63,290 nucleotides of DNA, taken from an uncultured Collinsella sp. (lineage in GTDB: Bacteria; Actinomycetota; Coriobacteriia; Coriobacteriales; Coriobacteriaceae). Positions 51,143 to 60,332 of this stretch are shown here, in pieces. A program made the translations under genes and the position numbers. Numbering within the stretch: position 1 is the stretch's first letter; each line of letters begins with the position of its first letter. The notes beneath the pieces were generated by a model, which was not told the DNA's origin, did no database searches, and saw only the letters and a list, made by a program, of their open reading frames with translations. Location of the stretch: NCBI GenBank assembly GCA_959023295.1, contig CAUFBM010000014.1, positions 1 to 63,290 on the forward strand. The letters are read 5' to 3'.

Positions 51143-51201
51143 AAAAAGGGACGGGGATTAAATAATCATTTGGTACAAATTGATTATTTAATCCCCGTCC
51201 C
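51143..51201 (-). terminator. Terminator with a perfect 21-bp stem, behind the RlmD-like gene
   Basis: GGGACGGGGATTAAATAATC (51148 on) is exactly complementary to 51181-51201 over 21 bp, with a 12-nt loop. The minus-strand tail is TTTTT. The stem mixes a GC foot with a long AT tip. Confidence 0.8.
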
Positions 51202-51236
51202 AGAAAAATCATCGGGCGTGGCCTTGGGCAAACAGT

Positions 51237-52550
51237 CTAGTTGCGCCTAAGGTGGACGACGGTCTCGCAGTGGAAGGTTTGTGGGAACAGGTCGACTGGC
51301 GTGATCTTTACGGGGAAGAAGGTGCCTTCTTCGACAAAGCGTTTGAGATCGCGCGCCAGGGTGGCCGGGTCGCAGCTCACGTAGGCGACATCGCGAGCAC
51401 TCGTGCTGGCGATAAGGTCGATCGCCTCGGGGGCGAGGCCTGCGCGTGGCGGGTCGACCACCAAGACGTCGGCATCCTGGTCGGGGAACTCGCGCACCGC
51501 GTCTCCGCCAATGACGTCGACGTTATCAAGCTTGTTGATCTCCAGGTTACGGCGCAGGTCGCGCACGGCGGGGCCGTAGGCCTCGACGGCGGCGACAAAG
51601 TCGCAGCGGCGGGCGAGCGGCAGGGTAAAGGTGCCGGCACCACAGTACAGGTCCACGGCAAGCTCGTCTTCCTGCGGGTCGAGTGCTTCCATGACAAGCT
51701 CGATCAAAATCTCGGCACCCTTGGTGTTGACCTGGAAAAAAGACGGGGCAGACAAGCGCATCTGACCCTCGGCGATATTCTCGGTCCATGAGCCCTCTCC
51801 GGCGAGCATTTCGACCTTGGAGACACGGCGGGCCTTCTTTTCGCCCTTGCTCATCACGCGCACGATGCTCGTGGGGTGAGCGGCGTCCGCCAGCACGCGG
51901 GAGACCTGCGAGCGCGGAAAAGAGCCTGTGGGCGTCCAGAGTGCGACCTCGAGTGCCTTGGTGCGGCGTGATGCGCGAATGCCCACGCGTTCGAGCCCCA
52001 AGTCATGGCTGCCGCTTAGATAGTTGAGTGCGCCGACGACCGATTTGAGCGCCTTCGGGAAGCGCTTGTCGAACAGCGGGCACGTATCGACGGTCACGAT
52101 TTTGCTGGGGTCGACACCGTGCATGCCAAGACGCACGCGACCGTTGACGACGGTCGGTTCGAGCTCGATTTTATTGCGGTAGCCCCAGTCGTCCTTGGTG
52201 TGGCAGATGGGCTGTACCAACTCATCGACCTGCTCAGGAGCGAACTTGCCGATGCGCTCGAGCGTGGAGCGCAGGTTTTGCTCCTTGGCGGCGAGCTGTG
52301 CCGTGCGTGAGAGATTGCCCCACGAGCAGCCGCCGCAGATGCCCACGAAGGGGCAGGGAGGCTGAATGCGATCGGGGCTTGGCTCCAGAATCTCGGTGGT
52401 GCGGGCACGCATGAACGACTTGCCGTCCTGTACGACCTCGGCCTCGACGGTGTCGCCTGCCACGGCGCCCTGCACAAAGACGGCCTTGCCGTTGTCGGCG
52501 TGCGCCAGCCCGTCGGCGCCGTAGGTCATCGATTCTATAGTGAGCTTCAT
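51237..52550 (-). CDS. rlmD: 23S rRNA (uracil-5-)-methyltransferase RlmD-like
   Basis: A 437-aa class of RumA/TrmA methyltransferase. The N-terminal TRAM domain is at about 1-55. The [4Fe-4S] motif CPFVGICGGC is near residue 66, with a fourth Cys in VDTCPLF. The SAM-binding DLYCGAGTFTLPLA is near 298, and the catalytic nucleophile is in YVSCDPATLARD (about 390). The ATG at 52550 gives the TRAM start MKLTIESMTYG and has AGGAA upstream. The exact uracil target (1939 or 747) is not certain. Confidence 0.87.
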   Translation of the reverse strand: MKLTIESMTYGADGLAHADNGKAVFVQGAVAGDTVEAEVVQDGKSFMRARTTEILEPSPDRIQPPCPFVGICGGCSWGNLSRTAQLAAKEQNLRSTLERIGKFAPEQVDELVQPICHTKDDWGYRNKIELEPTVVNGRVRLGMHGVDPSKIVTVDTCPLFDKRFPKALKSVVGALNYLSGSHDLGLERVGIRASRRTKALEVALWTPTGSFPRSQVSRVLADAAHPTSIVRVMSKGEKKARRVSKVEMLAGEGSWTENIAEGQMRLSAPSFFQVNTKGAEILIELVMEALDPQEDELAVDLYCGAGTFTLPLARRCDFVAAVEAYGPAVRDLRRNLEINKLDNVDVIGGDAVREFPDQDADVLVVDPPRAGLAPEAIDLIASTSARDVAYVSCDPATLARDLKRFVEEGTFFPVKITPVDLFPQTFHCETVVHLRRN

Positions 52551-52596
52551 ATTCCTGCCTGTCATTCGCGTTGTTATTCGCACCATGGTAGCAGGG

Positions 52597-52638
52597 AAAA
52601 GCGCCCCGCATCCGAGGCTTTCCTCAAATGCGGGGCGC
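52597..52638 (-). terminator. Terminator after ppk1
   Basis: Minus-strand GCGCCCCGCAT / ATGCGGGGCGC stem, inner GAGG/CCTC, and a TTTTCCC tail. Confidence 0.85.
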
Positions 52639-52650
52639 TTCTACAAACGA

Positions 52651-55230
52651 CTATTTCGTCTTGCCGGTAATGAGCGTCTTTAGACCCAGGCCGATCAGGC
52701 CCAGGCCTATGCGCACGCGACCGGGGCGATGGCGCTCGATGGCCTTGGTCTTGCCGGCGGGCTTATCGCGACGGGCGCTCGTCTCGGGTGCGGGCTTGGT
52801 GACCTGCGGCTCGGGCTGAGGTGCAGGTGCAGGCTTGGGCTCAATGACGGTCGCCTGGACCTCTTGGACCTTGGGTGTGGCCGGCTGCGGCTCAGGAGCA
52901 GGGGCGGGCTTTGCCTCGGCGGCGGGCTCCGGAGTCGCAGTAGCGGCCTCGGGCGCTTTCTCCACGGCGGGCTCTGCGGCAGCCTCGGGCTCATTCACCG
53001 GGAGAGCGGCAACCGCTTCCGGTTTGGCAGCCGCCCCATGTTCAATCTCGTCCTGGATAACTTTTTCGGCCACACGTTCCTTCTCCTGTGCGCGCTGCTG
53101 CGCGGCGGCCTCGGCGTTGCGATACGCGCGCTCCAGCAGAGCTTCCTGCGAGTTGAAGGGTTTCTCGTCCTCTTTGCGCTCCACCGGAACCCAGGTGCCG
53201 TCACTCGTCAGGCTGCGTGCCTTCACGTTGTCGCGCAGCTGCATGCCCATGTACTCGTGCACCAGGGCGCGGCAGGTGGGGTCGAGCACGGGGAAGGCGA
53301 TCTCCACGCGGTGCTCGGTGTTGCGCGTCATCATGTCTGCCGAGCTCAGGTAGATCATGTCCGAGTCCACGCCAAAGGCATAGACGCGCGCATGCTCCAA
53401 AAAACGTCCGACGATGGATCGCACGTGCACGTTCTCGGTCTTGCCCGGAACACCGGGCTTGAGGCACGAGATGCCGCGAATGATCATGTCCACGCGCACG
53501 CCGGCACACGATGCCTCGGCAATCTTGTCGATGACCTCGCGGTCGGTAAGCGAGTTGAGCTTAAAGAACACGCGGGCGGGCTCGCCGACAAGGGCGCGCT
53601 GAATCTCGCGGTCCAGGCCGCGCATGATGAGCGGCTTGAGGCCCACGGGCGCCACGCCCAGGAAGCGGTAGTCGCCGCGCAGGTTGCCCAGCGACAGGTT
53701 GCGGAAGAACAGGTTGGCGTCCTCGCCGATGCCGGGATGCGCGGTCATGAGCATAAAGTCGCTGTAGAGCTTGGCCGTCTTCTCGTTAAAGTTGCCGGTA
53801 CCCAAAAGCGTCAGGCGGGTAAGCGCCATGCCCTCGCGATAGGTGAGCTGGCAGATCTTTGAGTGGCACTTAAAGCCCTCGGAGCCGTAGATAACGGTGC
53901 AGCCAGCCTCTTCCAGGCGCTCGGCCCATTCGATGTTGTTTTGCTCGTCAAAGCGGGCACGAAGCTCCATGAGCACCGTGACCTCTTTGCCGTTTTCGGC
54001 AGCATCGATGAGCGACTCGCACAGACGGCTCTGCTTTGCCACACGGTAGAGCGTGATGCGCAGCGAGATACACTCGGGGTCATAGGCTGCTTCGTGCACC
54101 AGGTCCAAGAACGGGTTCATTGCCTCGTAAGGGTAAAAGAGCAGCTTGTCGTGCTGCAGCACCTGCTCGCGGATGGAGCGGGCCATATCGATGGTGGGAT
54201 TGGGCTGCGGCTTAAACGGCGTAAAGAGGAGCTCATTGCGCAGGTGCTCGGGAATCTTACCCTCAATGCCAAAGACGTAGCCAAGGTCAAGGGGGATATC
54301 GCAGGTAAAGACCGAGCGGCGAGAAAGCTCGAGCGCCTTGCGGATGGTCTTGAGCGTTGCCTTCTCGAGCGAGCCCGATACGGCGAGCACCACCGGCTGC
54401 AGGCGCAGGCGCTTCTTGAGGATGCGCTTCATGTGCTGGCGGTAATCCTCTTCCTCCTCGACGCCTTCGCCGTCCGGGTCGATATCGGCATTGCGGGTGA
54501 CGCGGATCAGCGCGCGGTCCAGCGGCTTATAGGAGCCAAAGCAACTGTCCAGGCAGGCGAGGATGACGTCCTCGAGCAAGATGTAGGAGTAGGTGCCGGT
54601 GGGCGAGGGGATCTCGACCACGCGGTTCATCGAGGTGGGAATCTCGATAAGGCCCAGCAGGCTCTCCTCGTCGGTGACGCCGTCCAGGCCACAAGCCAGA
54701 TAGAGTGCGCCGTTGCGCAGGTTGGGGAAGGGATGGCGCGGGTCAATGACCAACGGCGAGATGACCGGCGACACGTAGGCTTGGAAGTAGCGGGTTACGA
54801 AGGTGCGCTCCTCGGGCGTAAGCGAATCGATGCGGGCGCGGTGAACGCCCAGAGCGTCGAGCTTGTCCTCGATGCTCTTAAAGATGGACTCCCAACGGGT
54901 AAGGAGCCCGGGCAGCTCTGCCATGACAGCATCGACCTGTTCGGAGGCGGTCATATTGCTCTTGTTGTCGACAGGCTGTTTTTTGAGCTCTGCAAGATCG
55001 GACAGGCCGCCCACACGCACCATGAGAAACTCGTCGAGGTTAGACTCGAAAATCGACACGAACTTTAGACGCTCGAACAGCGGAACGGTCTCGTCGAAGG
55101 CTTCGTCAAGCACGCGGTTGTCAAAGCGCAGCCAGCTAAGCTCTCGGTTTTGCGTGTACGAGAAGTCGCGCGGCGGCTTGCGCAGCTTAGCGGCCTTTTG
55201 TTTCTTTTCGATTTTGCTCGGCATATGCAT
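52651..55230 (-). CDS. ppk1: Polyphosphate kinase 1 with long Pro/Ala tail
   Basis: Polymerises ATP gamma-phosphate into polyphosphate. The 859-aa protein has the N domain NRELSWLRFDNRVL (about 28-41), the catalytic domain with HKD-like FKCHSKICQL (phosphorylated His), LGTGNFNEKTAKLYSDF, and TRNTEHRVEIAFP. Residues beyond about 690 are extra: a charged helix, then about 90 residues of Pro, Ala and Glu repeats, ending in a basic, Gly/Leu-rich hydrophobic segment (RVRIGLGLIGLGLKTL). The usual length is nearer 690-720. The tail could tether the enzyme to the membrane or nucleoid, which is speculation. Confidence 0.93.
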   Translation of the reverse strand: MHMPSKIEKKQKAAKLRKPPRDFSYTQNRELSWLRFDNRVLDEAFDETVPLFERLKFVSIFESNLDEFLMVRVGGLSDLAELKKQPVDNKSNMTASEQVDAVMAELPGLLTRWESIFKSIEDKLDALGVHRARIDSLTPEERTFVTRYFQAYVSPVISPLVIDPRHPFPNLRNGALYLACGLDGVTDEESLLGLIEIPTSMNRVVEIPSPTGTYSYILLEDVILACLDSCFGSYKPLDRALIRVTRNADIDPDGEGVEEEEDYRQHMKRILKKRLRLQPVVLAVSGSLEKATLKTIRKALELSRRSVFTCDIPLDLGYVFGIEGKIPEHLRNELLFTPFKPQPNPTIDMARSIREQVLQHDKLLFYPYEAMNPFLDLVHEAAYDPECISLRITLYRVAKQSRLCESLIDAAENGKEVTVLMELRARFDEQNNIEWAERLEEAGCTVIYGSEGFKCHSKICQLTYREGMALTRLTLLGTGNFNEKTAKLYSDFMLMTAHPGIGEDANLFFRNLSLGNLRGDYRFLGVAPVGLKPLIMRGLDREIQRALVGEPARVFFKLNSLTDREVIDKIAEASCAGVRVDMIIRGISCLKPGVPGKTENVHVRSIVGRFLEHARVYAFGVDSDMIYLSSADMMTRNTEHRVEIAFPVLDPTCRALVHEYMGMQLRDNVKARSLTSDGTWVPVERKEDEKPFNSQEALLERAYRNAEAAAQQRAQEKERVAEKVIQDEIEHGAAAKPEAVAALPVNEPEAAAEPAVEKAPEAATATPEPAAEAKPAPAPEPQPATPKVQEVQATVIEPKPAPAPQPEPQVTKPAPETSARRDKPAGKTKAIERHRPGRVRIGLGLIGLGLKTLITGKTK

Positions 55231-55780
55231 CTGTCCGTTCAGTCCCCGCAGGGGACGGTAGCCTAACTCTAATTCACTATTGTCTCAATTTAGTCGACCG
55301 CTGGCACGGACGTATCGCGTGAACGGTATCTTTACCTACTTCTTACGCTGACAAGCCGAAGCACTAACGTCCGGTGCTTTGAGCAAGCGATCTATATCCT
55401 CACTCAACTGGTGAGAATGTATGAATAAGAATGATAGCAAGCTGAATATAATCGAATGTAGGTCGAATCGAGGGCAAGCGTCATTTATATGCAGAAAACC
55501 GTTTTCACTATGCAATTTTGAATCATGGATAACTTTGAGTGTTCAAGCTTGATTTCCTAGAAAAATAACGTTTACCTAGGAAAATCTGCTTTACGAAACT
55601 GAAGTGCATCATGGGAAATCATATGCGATATACCGTTCATCGTACTTTGCTGACCGTTCGGGGGCGAGGTAGCATTACGAATGGAATTTGGATATAACTA
55701 GAGCTGTCAGCAAGCAGCGTCCCATATGGAGGGGCGCTGATACATTCGGCCAGTAAGGCCCGAAAGAAAGGTAGGAGGCC
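55231..55780 (+). promoter_or_regulatory. Regulatory region of arcA copy 1
   Basis: A 550-nt gap with no gene. GAACGGT-type sites lie at 55321-55327, 55498-55506 (weaker), 55632-55638 and 55653-55659. The last two are ACCGTTC in direct repeat, exactly 21 nt apart. A TATAAC -10 candidate follows near 55693, and the leader carries AAAGGTAGGAGG before the start. The same layout precedes arcA copy 2. Confidence 0.7.
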
Positions 55781-57022
55781 ATGACGAAAGGTCTGCACGT
55801 GCCTTCCGAGATCGGCAAGCTCAGGAAGGTCTGCCTGCACCGTCCCGGCGACGAGCTCCTCAACCTGCCGCCCGACGAGCTCGAGCGACTCCTGTTCGAC
55901 GACGTCCCGTTCCTGGAGGTCGCACAGCAGGAGCACGACACCTTCGCCCAGATCCTGAGGGACCAGGGCGTCGAGGTGCTCTACCTCGAGAACCTCGTCG
56001 CCGAGGTGTTCGACCAGGTCCCCGGCGCCCGCGCCGAGTTCACCGACCAGTACATCGCCGAGGCCGGCATCCGCGGCCAGCACATGCCGCAGATCGTCCG
56101 CGAGAAGCTGGACTCCATCGAGGACAACCTCGAGTTCGTCAAGAAGACCATGGCCGGCATGACCAAGGCCGAGATCGACATGCCCCTCACGGCGTCCACG
56201 ACCCTCGACTCCCTGGTCAACTCCGAGTCCGAGTCCGACCTGATCATCGACCCGATGCCCAACCTCTACTTCACCCGCGACCCGTTCGCGGTCGTCGGCG
56301 AGGGCGTCAACCTCAACCGCATGTACTCCGTCACCCGCAACCGCGAGACCCTGTACGGCAAGTACATCTTCAAGTACCACCCCGACTACAAGGACGTCTC
56401 CCTGTACTTCCGCCGCGACTGCCAGTTCCACACCGAGGGCGGCGACGTGCTGAACATCAACGAGAAGACCCTCGCCGTCGGCATCTCCCAGCGCACCCAG
56501 GCCGCCGCTATCGACATCATGGCCCAGAACATCTTCTGGAACTCCGACTCCAAGGTCGAGCGCATCCTTGCCTTCGACATCCCGGTCTCGCGCGCCTTCA
56601 TGCACCTCGACACGGTCTTCACCCAGATCGACGTCGATAAGTTCACGATCCACCCCGCCATCATGGGCACCCTGCGCGTCTACGAGCTGACCGCCGGCAA
56701 GAACCCGGGCGACGTGAACATCCGCCTGATCGAGGACACCCTCGAGCACGTCCTGGAGGACGCCACCGGCGTCGACCAGGTCAAGCTGATCCCCTGCGGC
56801 GGCGGCGACCCGATCGCGGCCTCCCGCGAGCAGTGGAACGACGGCTCCAACACCCTGTGCGTCGAGCCCGGCAAGATCTGCGTCTACGCCCGCAACACCG
56901 TCACCAATGACGTGCTGTACAAGGAGGGCCTGGACCTTCTCGTCGTGCCCTCCGCCGAGCTCTCCCGCGGCCGCGGCGGCCCGCGCTGCATGAGCATGCC
57001 CTTCTGGCGCGAGGACCTCTAA
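55781..57022 (+). CDS. arcA: Arginine deiminase, copy 1
   Basis: Hydrolyses arginine to citrulline and ammonia, the first step of the ADI pathway. The 413-aa protein shows IGKLRKVCLHRPG, NLYFTRDPFAV (substrate Asp), CQFHTEGGDVL (Glu), HLDTVFTQID (His) and the nucleophile Cys403 in GGPRCMSMPF. Its coding sequence appears identical to copy 2 at 58985, and identity stops about 24 nt upstream and at the stop codon. This points to recent gene conversion or duplication. Confidence 0.96.
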   Translation: MTKGLHVPSEIGKLRKVCLHRPGDELLNLPPDELERLLFDDVPFLEVAQQEHDTFAQILRDQGVEVLYLENLVAEVFDQVPGARAEFTDQYIAEAGIRGQHMPQIVREKLDSIEDNLEFVKKTMAGMTKAEIDMPLTASTTLDSLVNSESESDLIIDPMPNLYFTRDPFAVVGEGVNLNRMYSVTRNRETLYGKYIFKYHPDYKDVSLYFRRDCQFHTEGGDVLNINEKTLAVGISQRTQAAAIDIMAQNIFWNSDSKVERILAFDIPVSRAFMHLDTVFTQIDVDKFTIHPAIMGTLRVYELTAGKNPGDVNIRLIEDTLEHVLEDATGVDQVKLIPCGGGDPIAASREQWNDGSNTLCVEPGKICVYARNTVTNDVLYKEGLDLLVVPSAELSRGRGGPRCMSMPFWREDL

Positions 57023-57081
57023 GGTTTTCATAGACCGTACGGGTCTTAATACAAACATCTAGCTGCCATTAGATGTCTCCC

Positions 57082-57119
57082 AATGGGGCGGTGCGGGTTT
57101 TTCGCACCGCCCCATTCTT
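57082..57119 (+). terminator. Terminator after arcA copy 1
   Basis: A perfect 14-bp AATGGGGCGGTGCG / CGCACCGCCCCATT stem with a CTTGTC tail. Confidence 0.85.
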
Positions 57120-57280
57120 GTCTAATAAGTTAAATTAGCATCAGATAAGGTGTCCATTATGTCTAGAGGCGGTCACGTTGATACCCCAACGGTGTCGGCT
57201 TCTTTGTCTTTTGGGCATCATCTCGATTCCCATGACCTTTGCCGGCATCATCCCCGTGTTCTAGCGATTGGAGCTTAGTC

Positions 57281-58405
57281 ATGGATATCAAGACAATTGG
57301 CGTTGAGGAATGGCTCAACGTTTGGGAGAAGAGCGCTACGTGGGACATTGCCCAGTCGACGATTTCGTCGCTGACCATGGGCGAGCTTCGCGCGCTCGAC
57401 GAGCAGGACGGCGCTACGTTCTACGAGCGTCTGGATCGCGAGAAGATGAACTACGGCTGGATCGAGGGTTCGCCGGAGTTTAAGGCCGAGGTCGCCAAGC
57501 TGTATCGTTGCGAGGTCAATCCCGATCACATTCTGCAGACCAATGGCTGCACGGGCGCCAACCTCAACGCCATCATGGCCGTTGTCGGGCCCAGCGATCA
57601 CGTGATTGCCGAGTGGCCTACCTATGCGCCGCTCTATGAGATCCCGCGTACGCTTGGTGCCGAGGTCGAGTATTGGGAGCTTCGCGAGGAGCTCGGATGG
57701 AAACCCGATATCGAACAGCTCAAGCGCCTCGTTCGCCCCAATACCAAGCTTATCTGCATCAATAACGCATCGAACCCCATCGGTACGGTGCTCGATGCAG
57801 ACATGCTCGGGCAGATTGCCGAGATTGCCCGCTCGGTGGGCGCCTACGTGCTGTGCGACGAGGTGTATCTGCCGCTCGAGAACACCGAGTCCTTTATGTC
57901 GATGGCAGACGTGTACGAGAGGGCCATTGTCACCAACTCGGTGTCCAAGACCTATTCGACGCCTGCAGCCCGCGTGGGCTGGGTCGTTGCGGATGAAGAG
58001 GTGTCCAACCGCATCCGCACCTACCGCGACTACACCATGATCTGCGGTGGCGTGTTTAACGATGCTTTGGCGACCTACGTGCTCGAGCACAAGGACAAGA
58101 TTCTCGAGCGCAACCGCAAGATCGTGTTTGGTAACCGAGATATCGCACAGGCTTGGATCGATACGCAGCAGCGTGTCTCCTGGACGGCCCCGCAGGGCGT
58201 GTCAACCTCGTTTATCCAGCTGGATATTCCCGAGGATGACGAGGAGTTCTGCAAGCGCCTGCTGGCCGATAGGGGAGTGCTGTTGGTCCCCGGTAGCCGT
58301 TTTGAGCTTCCCTGCGGAGCGCGCCTGGGCTACTGCGCGAGCGAAGATGTTCTTCGCGAGGGCCTGAGGCTTCTGGGCGAGGCACTGGCCGAGCTCGATC
58401 GCTAG
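57281..58405 (+). CDS. Class I/II aminotransferase, ArcT-like
   Basis: A 374-aa fold-type I PLP enzyme with the PLP lysine in NSVSKTYSTPAARVGW (about 230), ASNPIGTVL and LCDEVYLPLE. It lies between two arcA copies; aminotransferases called ArcT sit in ADI operons of some lactobacilli, so a role in arginine or ornithine use is plausible. The substrate is not known. The ATG at 57281 has TTGGAGC upstream. It is bounded by terminators on both sides, so it is its own unit. Confidence 0.82.
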   Translation: MDIKTIGVEEWLNVWEKSATWDIAQSTISSLTMGELRALDEQDGATFYERLDREKMNYGWIEGSPEFKAEVAKLYRCEVNPDHILQTNGCTGANLNAIMAVVGPSDHVIAEWPTYAPLYEIPRTLGAEVEYWELREELGWKPDIEQLKRLVRPNTKLICINNASNPIGTVLDADMLGQIAEIARSVGAYVLCDEVYLPLENTESFMSMADVYERAIVTNSVSKTYSTPAARVGWVVADEEVSNRIRTYRDYTMICGGVFNDALATYVLEHKDKILERNRKIVFGNRDIAQAWIDTQQRVSWTAPQGVSTSFIQLDIPEDDEEFCKRLLADRGVLLVPGSRFELPCGARLGYCASEDVLREGLRLLGEALAELDR

Positions 58406-58984
58406 TCCCTTGAGGTTCTCGAAGGCCTAAACCTTGCTGGACCCTAGGTGTACCGAATGCAGACCCGCTCCCTTTTGGGGAACGGGTCTGTTTGTCTTTG
58501 CTGCCGAAAAAGTCAAGTTGTTACAAATGGAGACGCAAGATCGATCGGGTATTCGATGGGCCTTATACTGAGCTTCCGGTGAACGGTATCCAACGTCTGG
58601 TAAACGGTAATCTGTTTGTCAAAAATGAATAGGACGCACTTTTTTCTGAATAAAAATCAAAATGGTTGAGACACAGCGAGAATTGCGAATTATATTCATA
58701 TCGTTGCGTGAAATATGCAATTTGGGGGTGGTTTAACAAAGGTTAGTTTCAATTGATCTTGCGGTTAAAAAGCGTTTAAGCACGTAAATCCACTTTATTT
58801 AATCAAAGTATGCCATGCGTGAAGTATATGTGTATGCCGTTCACCCCTCATATAAAACCGTTCGGGGGCGAGGTGGAAGTATGGATTGATTTTGGATATA
58901 AATATGTCGTCAGCAATAACGCCTCACACGGAGGGGCGCTAACGAATCGGCCCTGACAGGGGCCCGAAAGAAAGGTAGGAGGCC
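58406..58984 (+). promoter_or_regulatory. Regulatory region of arcA copy 2
   Basis: A 579-nt gap without a gene. Two pairs of direct repeats are present, each spaced 21 nt: GAACGGT 58581-58587 with AAACGGT 58602-58608, and GCCGTTC 58836-58842 with ACCGTTC 58857-58863. The last site is 128 nt before the start codon, exactly as in copy 1. A TATAAA -10 candidate is near 58897. Confidence 0.7.
58460..58500 (+). terminator. Terminator after the ArcT-like gene
   Basis: CAGACCCG-CTCCC / GGG-CGGGTCTG stem with a TTTGTCTTT tail. Confidence 0.85.
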
Positions 58985-60226
58985 ATGACGAAAGGTCTGC
59001 ACGTGCCTTCCGAGATCGGCAAGCTCAGGAAGGTCTGCCTGCACCGTCCCGGCGACGAGCTCCTCAACCTGCCGCCCGACGAGCTCGAGCGACTCCTGTT
59101 CGACGACGTCCCGTTCCTGGAGGTCGCACAGCAGGAGCACGACACCTTCGCCCAGATCCTGAGGGACCAGGGCGTCGAGGTGCTCTACCTCGAGAACCTC
59201 GTCGCCGAGGTGTTCGACCAGGTCCCCGGCGCCCGCGCCGAGTTCACCGACCAGTACATCGCCGAGGCCGGCATCCGCGGCCAGCACATGCCGCAGATCG
59301 TCCGCGAGAAGCTGGACTCCATCGAGGACAACCTCGAGTTCGTCAAGAAGACCATGGCCGGCATGACCAAGGCCGAGATCGACATGCCCCTCACGGCGTC
59401 CACGACCCTCGACTCCCTGGTCAACTCCGAGTCCGAGTCCGACCTGATCATCGACCCGATGCCCAACCTCTACTTCACCCGCGACCCGTTCGCGGTCGTC
59501 GGCGAGGGCGTCAACCTCAACCGCATGTACTCCGTCACCCGCAACCGCGAGACCCTGTACGGCAAGTACATCTTCAAGTACCACCCCGACTACAAGGACG
59601 TCTCCCTGTACTTCCGCCGCGACTGCCAGTTCCACACCGAGGGCGGCGACGTGCTGAACATCAACGAGAAGACCCTCGCCGTCGGCATCTCCCAGCGCAC
59701 CCAGGCCGCCGCTATCGACATCATGGCCCAGAACATCTTCTGGAACTCCGACTCCAAGGTCGAGCGCATCCTTGCCTTCGACATCCCGGTCTCGCGCGCC
59801 TTCATGCACCTCGACACGGTCTTCACCCAGATCGACGTCGATAAGTTCACGATCCACCCCGCCATCATGGGCACCCTGCGCGTCTACGAGCTGACCGCCG
59901 GCAAGAACCCGGGCGACGTGAACATCCGCCTGATCGAGGACACCCTCGAGCACGTCCTGGAGGACGCCACCGGCGTCGACCAGGTCAAGCTGATCCCCTG
60001 CGGCGGCGGCGACCCGATCGCGGCCTCCCGCGAGCAGTGGAACGACGGCTCCAACACCCTGTGCGTCGAGCCCGGCAAGATCTGCGTCTACGCCCGCAAC
60101 ACCGTCACCAATGACGTGCTGTACAAGGAGGGCCTGGACCTTCTCGTCGTGCCCTCCGCCGAGCTCTCCCGCGGCCGCGGCGGCCCGCGCTGCATGAGCA
60201 TGCCCTTCTGGCGCGAGGACCTCTAA
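58985..60226 (+). CDS. arcA: Arginine deiminase, copy 2
   Basis: Same 413-aa protein as the 55781 copy, with all active-site motifs (FTRDPF, HTEGGDV, HLDTVF, Cys403). It appears identical across the whole coding sequence plus about 24 nt of leader. It is followed after 106 nt by arcB and then arcD, so this is the copy in the pathway operon. The two promoters differ outside the repeated sites, giving possible dose or condition control of one protein. Confidence 0.96.
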   Translation: MTKGLHVPSEIGKLRKVCLHRPGDELLNLPPDELERLLFDDVPFLEVAQQEHDTFAQILRDQGVEVLYLENLVAEVFDQVPGARAEFTDQYIAEAGIRGQHMPQIVREKLDSIEDNLEFVKKTMAGMTKAEIDMPLTASTTLDSLVNSESESDLIIDPMPNLYFTRDPFAVVGEGVNLNRMYSVTRNRETLYGKYIFKYHPDYKDVSLYFRRDCQFHTEGGDVLNINEKTLAVGISQRTQAAAIDIMAQNIFWNSDSKVERILAFDIPVSRAFMHLDTVFTQIDVDKFTIHPAIMGTLRVYELTAGKNPGDVNIRLIEDTLEHVLEDATGVDQVKLIPCGGGDPIAASREQWNDGSNTLCVEPGKICVYARNTVTNDVLYKEGLDLLVVPSAELSRGRGGPRCMSMPFWREDL

Positions 60227-60238
60227 GTCTTTCCGTTT

Positions 60239-60270
60239 CCGGTGCGGTCCCCCTACAACCGCACCGGTTT
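60239..60270 (+). terminator. Hairpin between arcA copy 2 and arcB
   Basis: A perfect CCGGTGCGGT / ACCGCACCGG stem with a TTT tail, then a small GCCCGT-CAA-ACGGGC hairpin. It is likely a partial terminator or processing site. Confidence 0.6.
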
Positions 60271-60332
60271 CGCCCGTCAAACGGGCAACACTAATTACTT
60301 ACGTAATTCATTTCTTCGAAAGGAAACGAACC

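Noticed and set aside
55637..57058. Long antisense open frame (473 codons) opposite arcA, repeated opposite copy 2
   Set aside because: It mirrors the GC-rich third positions of arcA, has Val/Gly/Asp-rich composition with no family match, and lacks a ribosome binding site.
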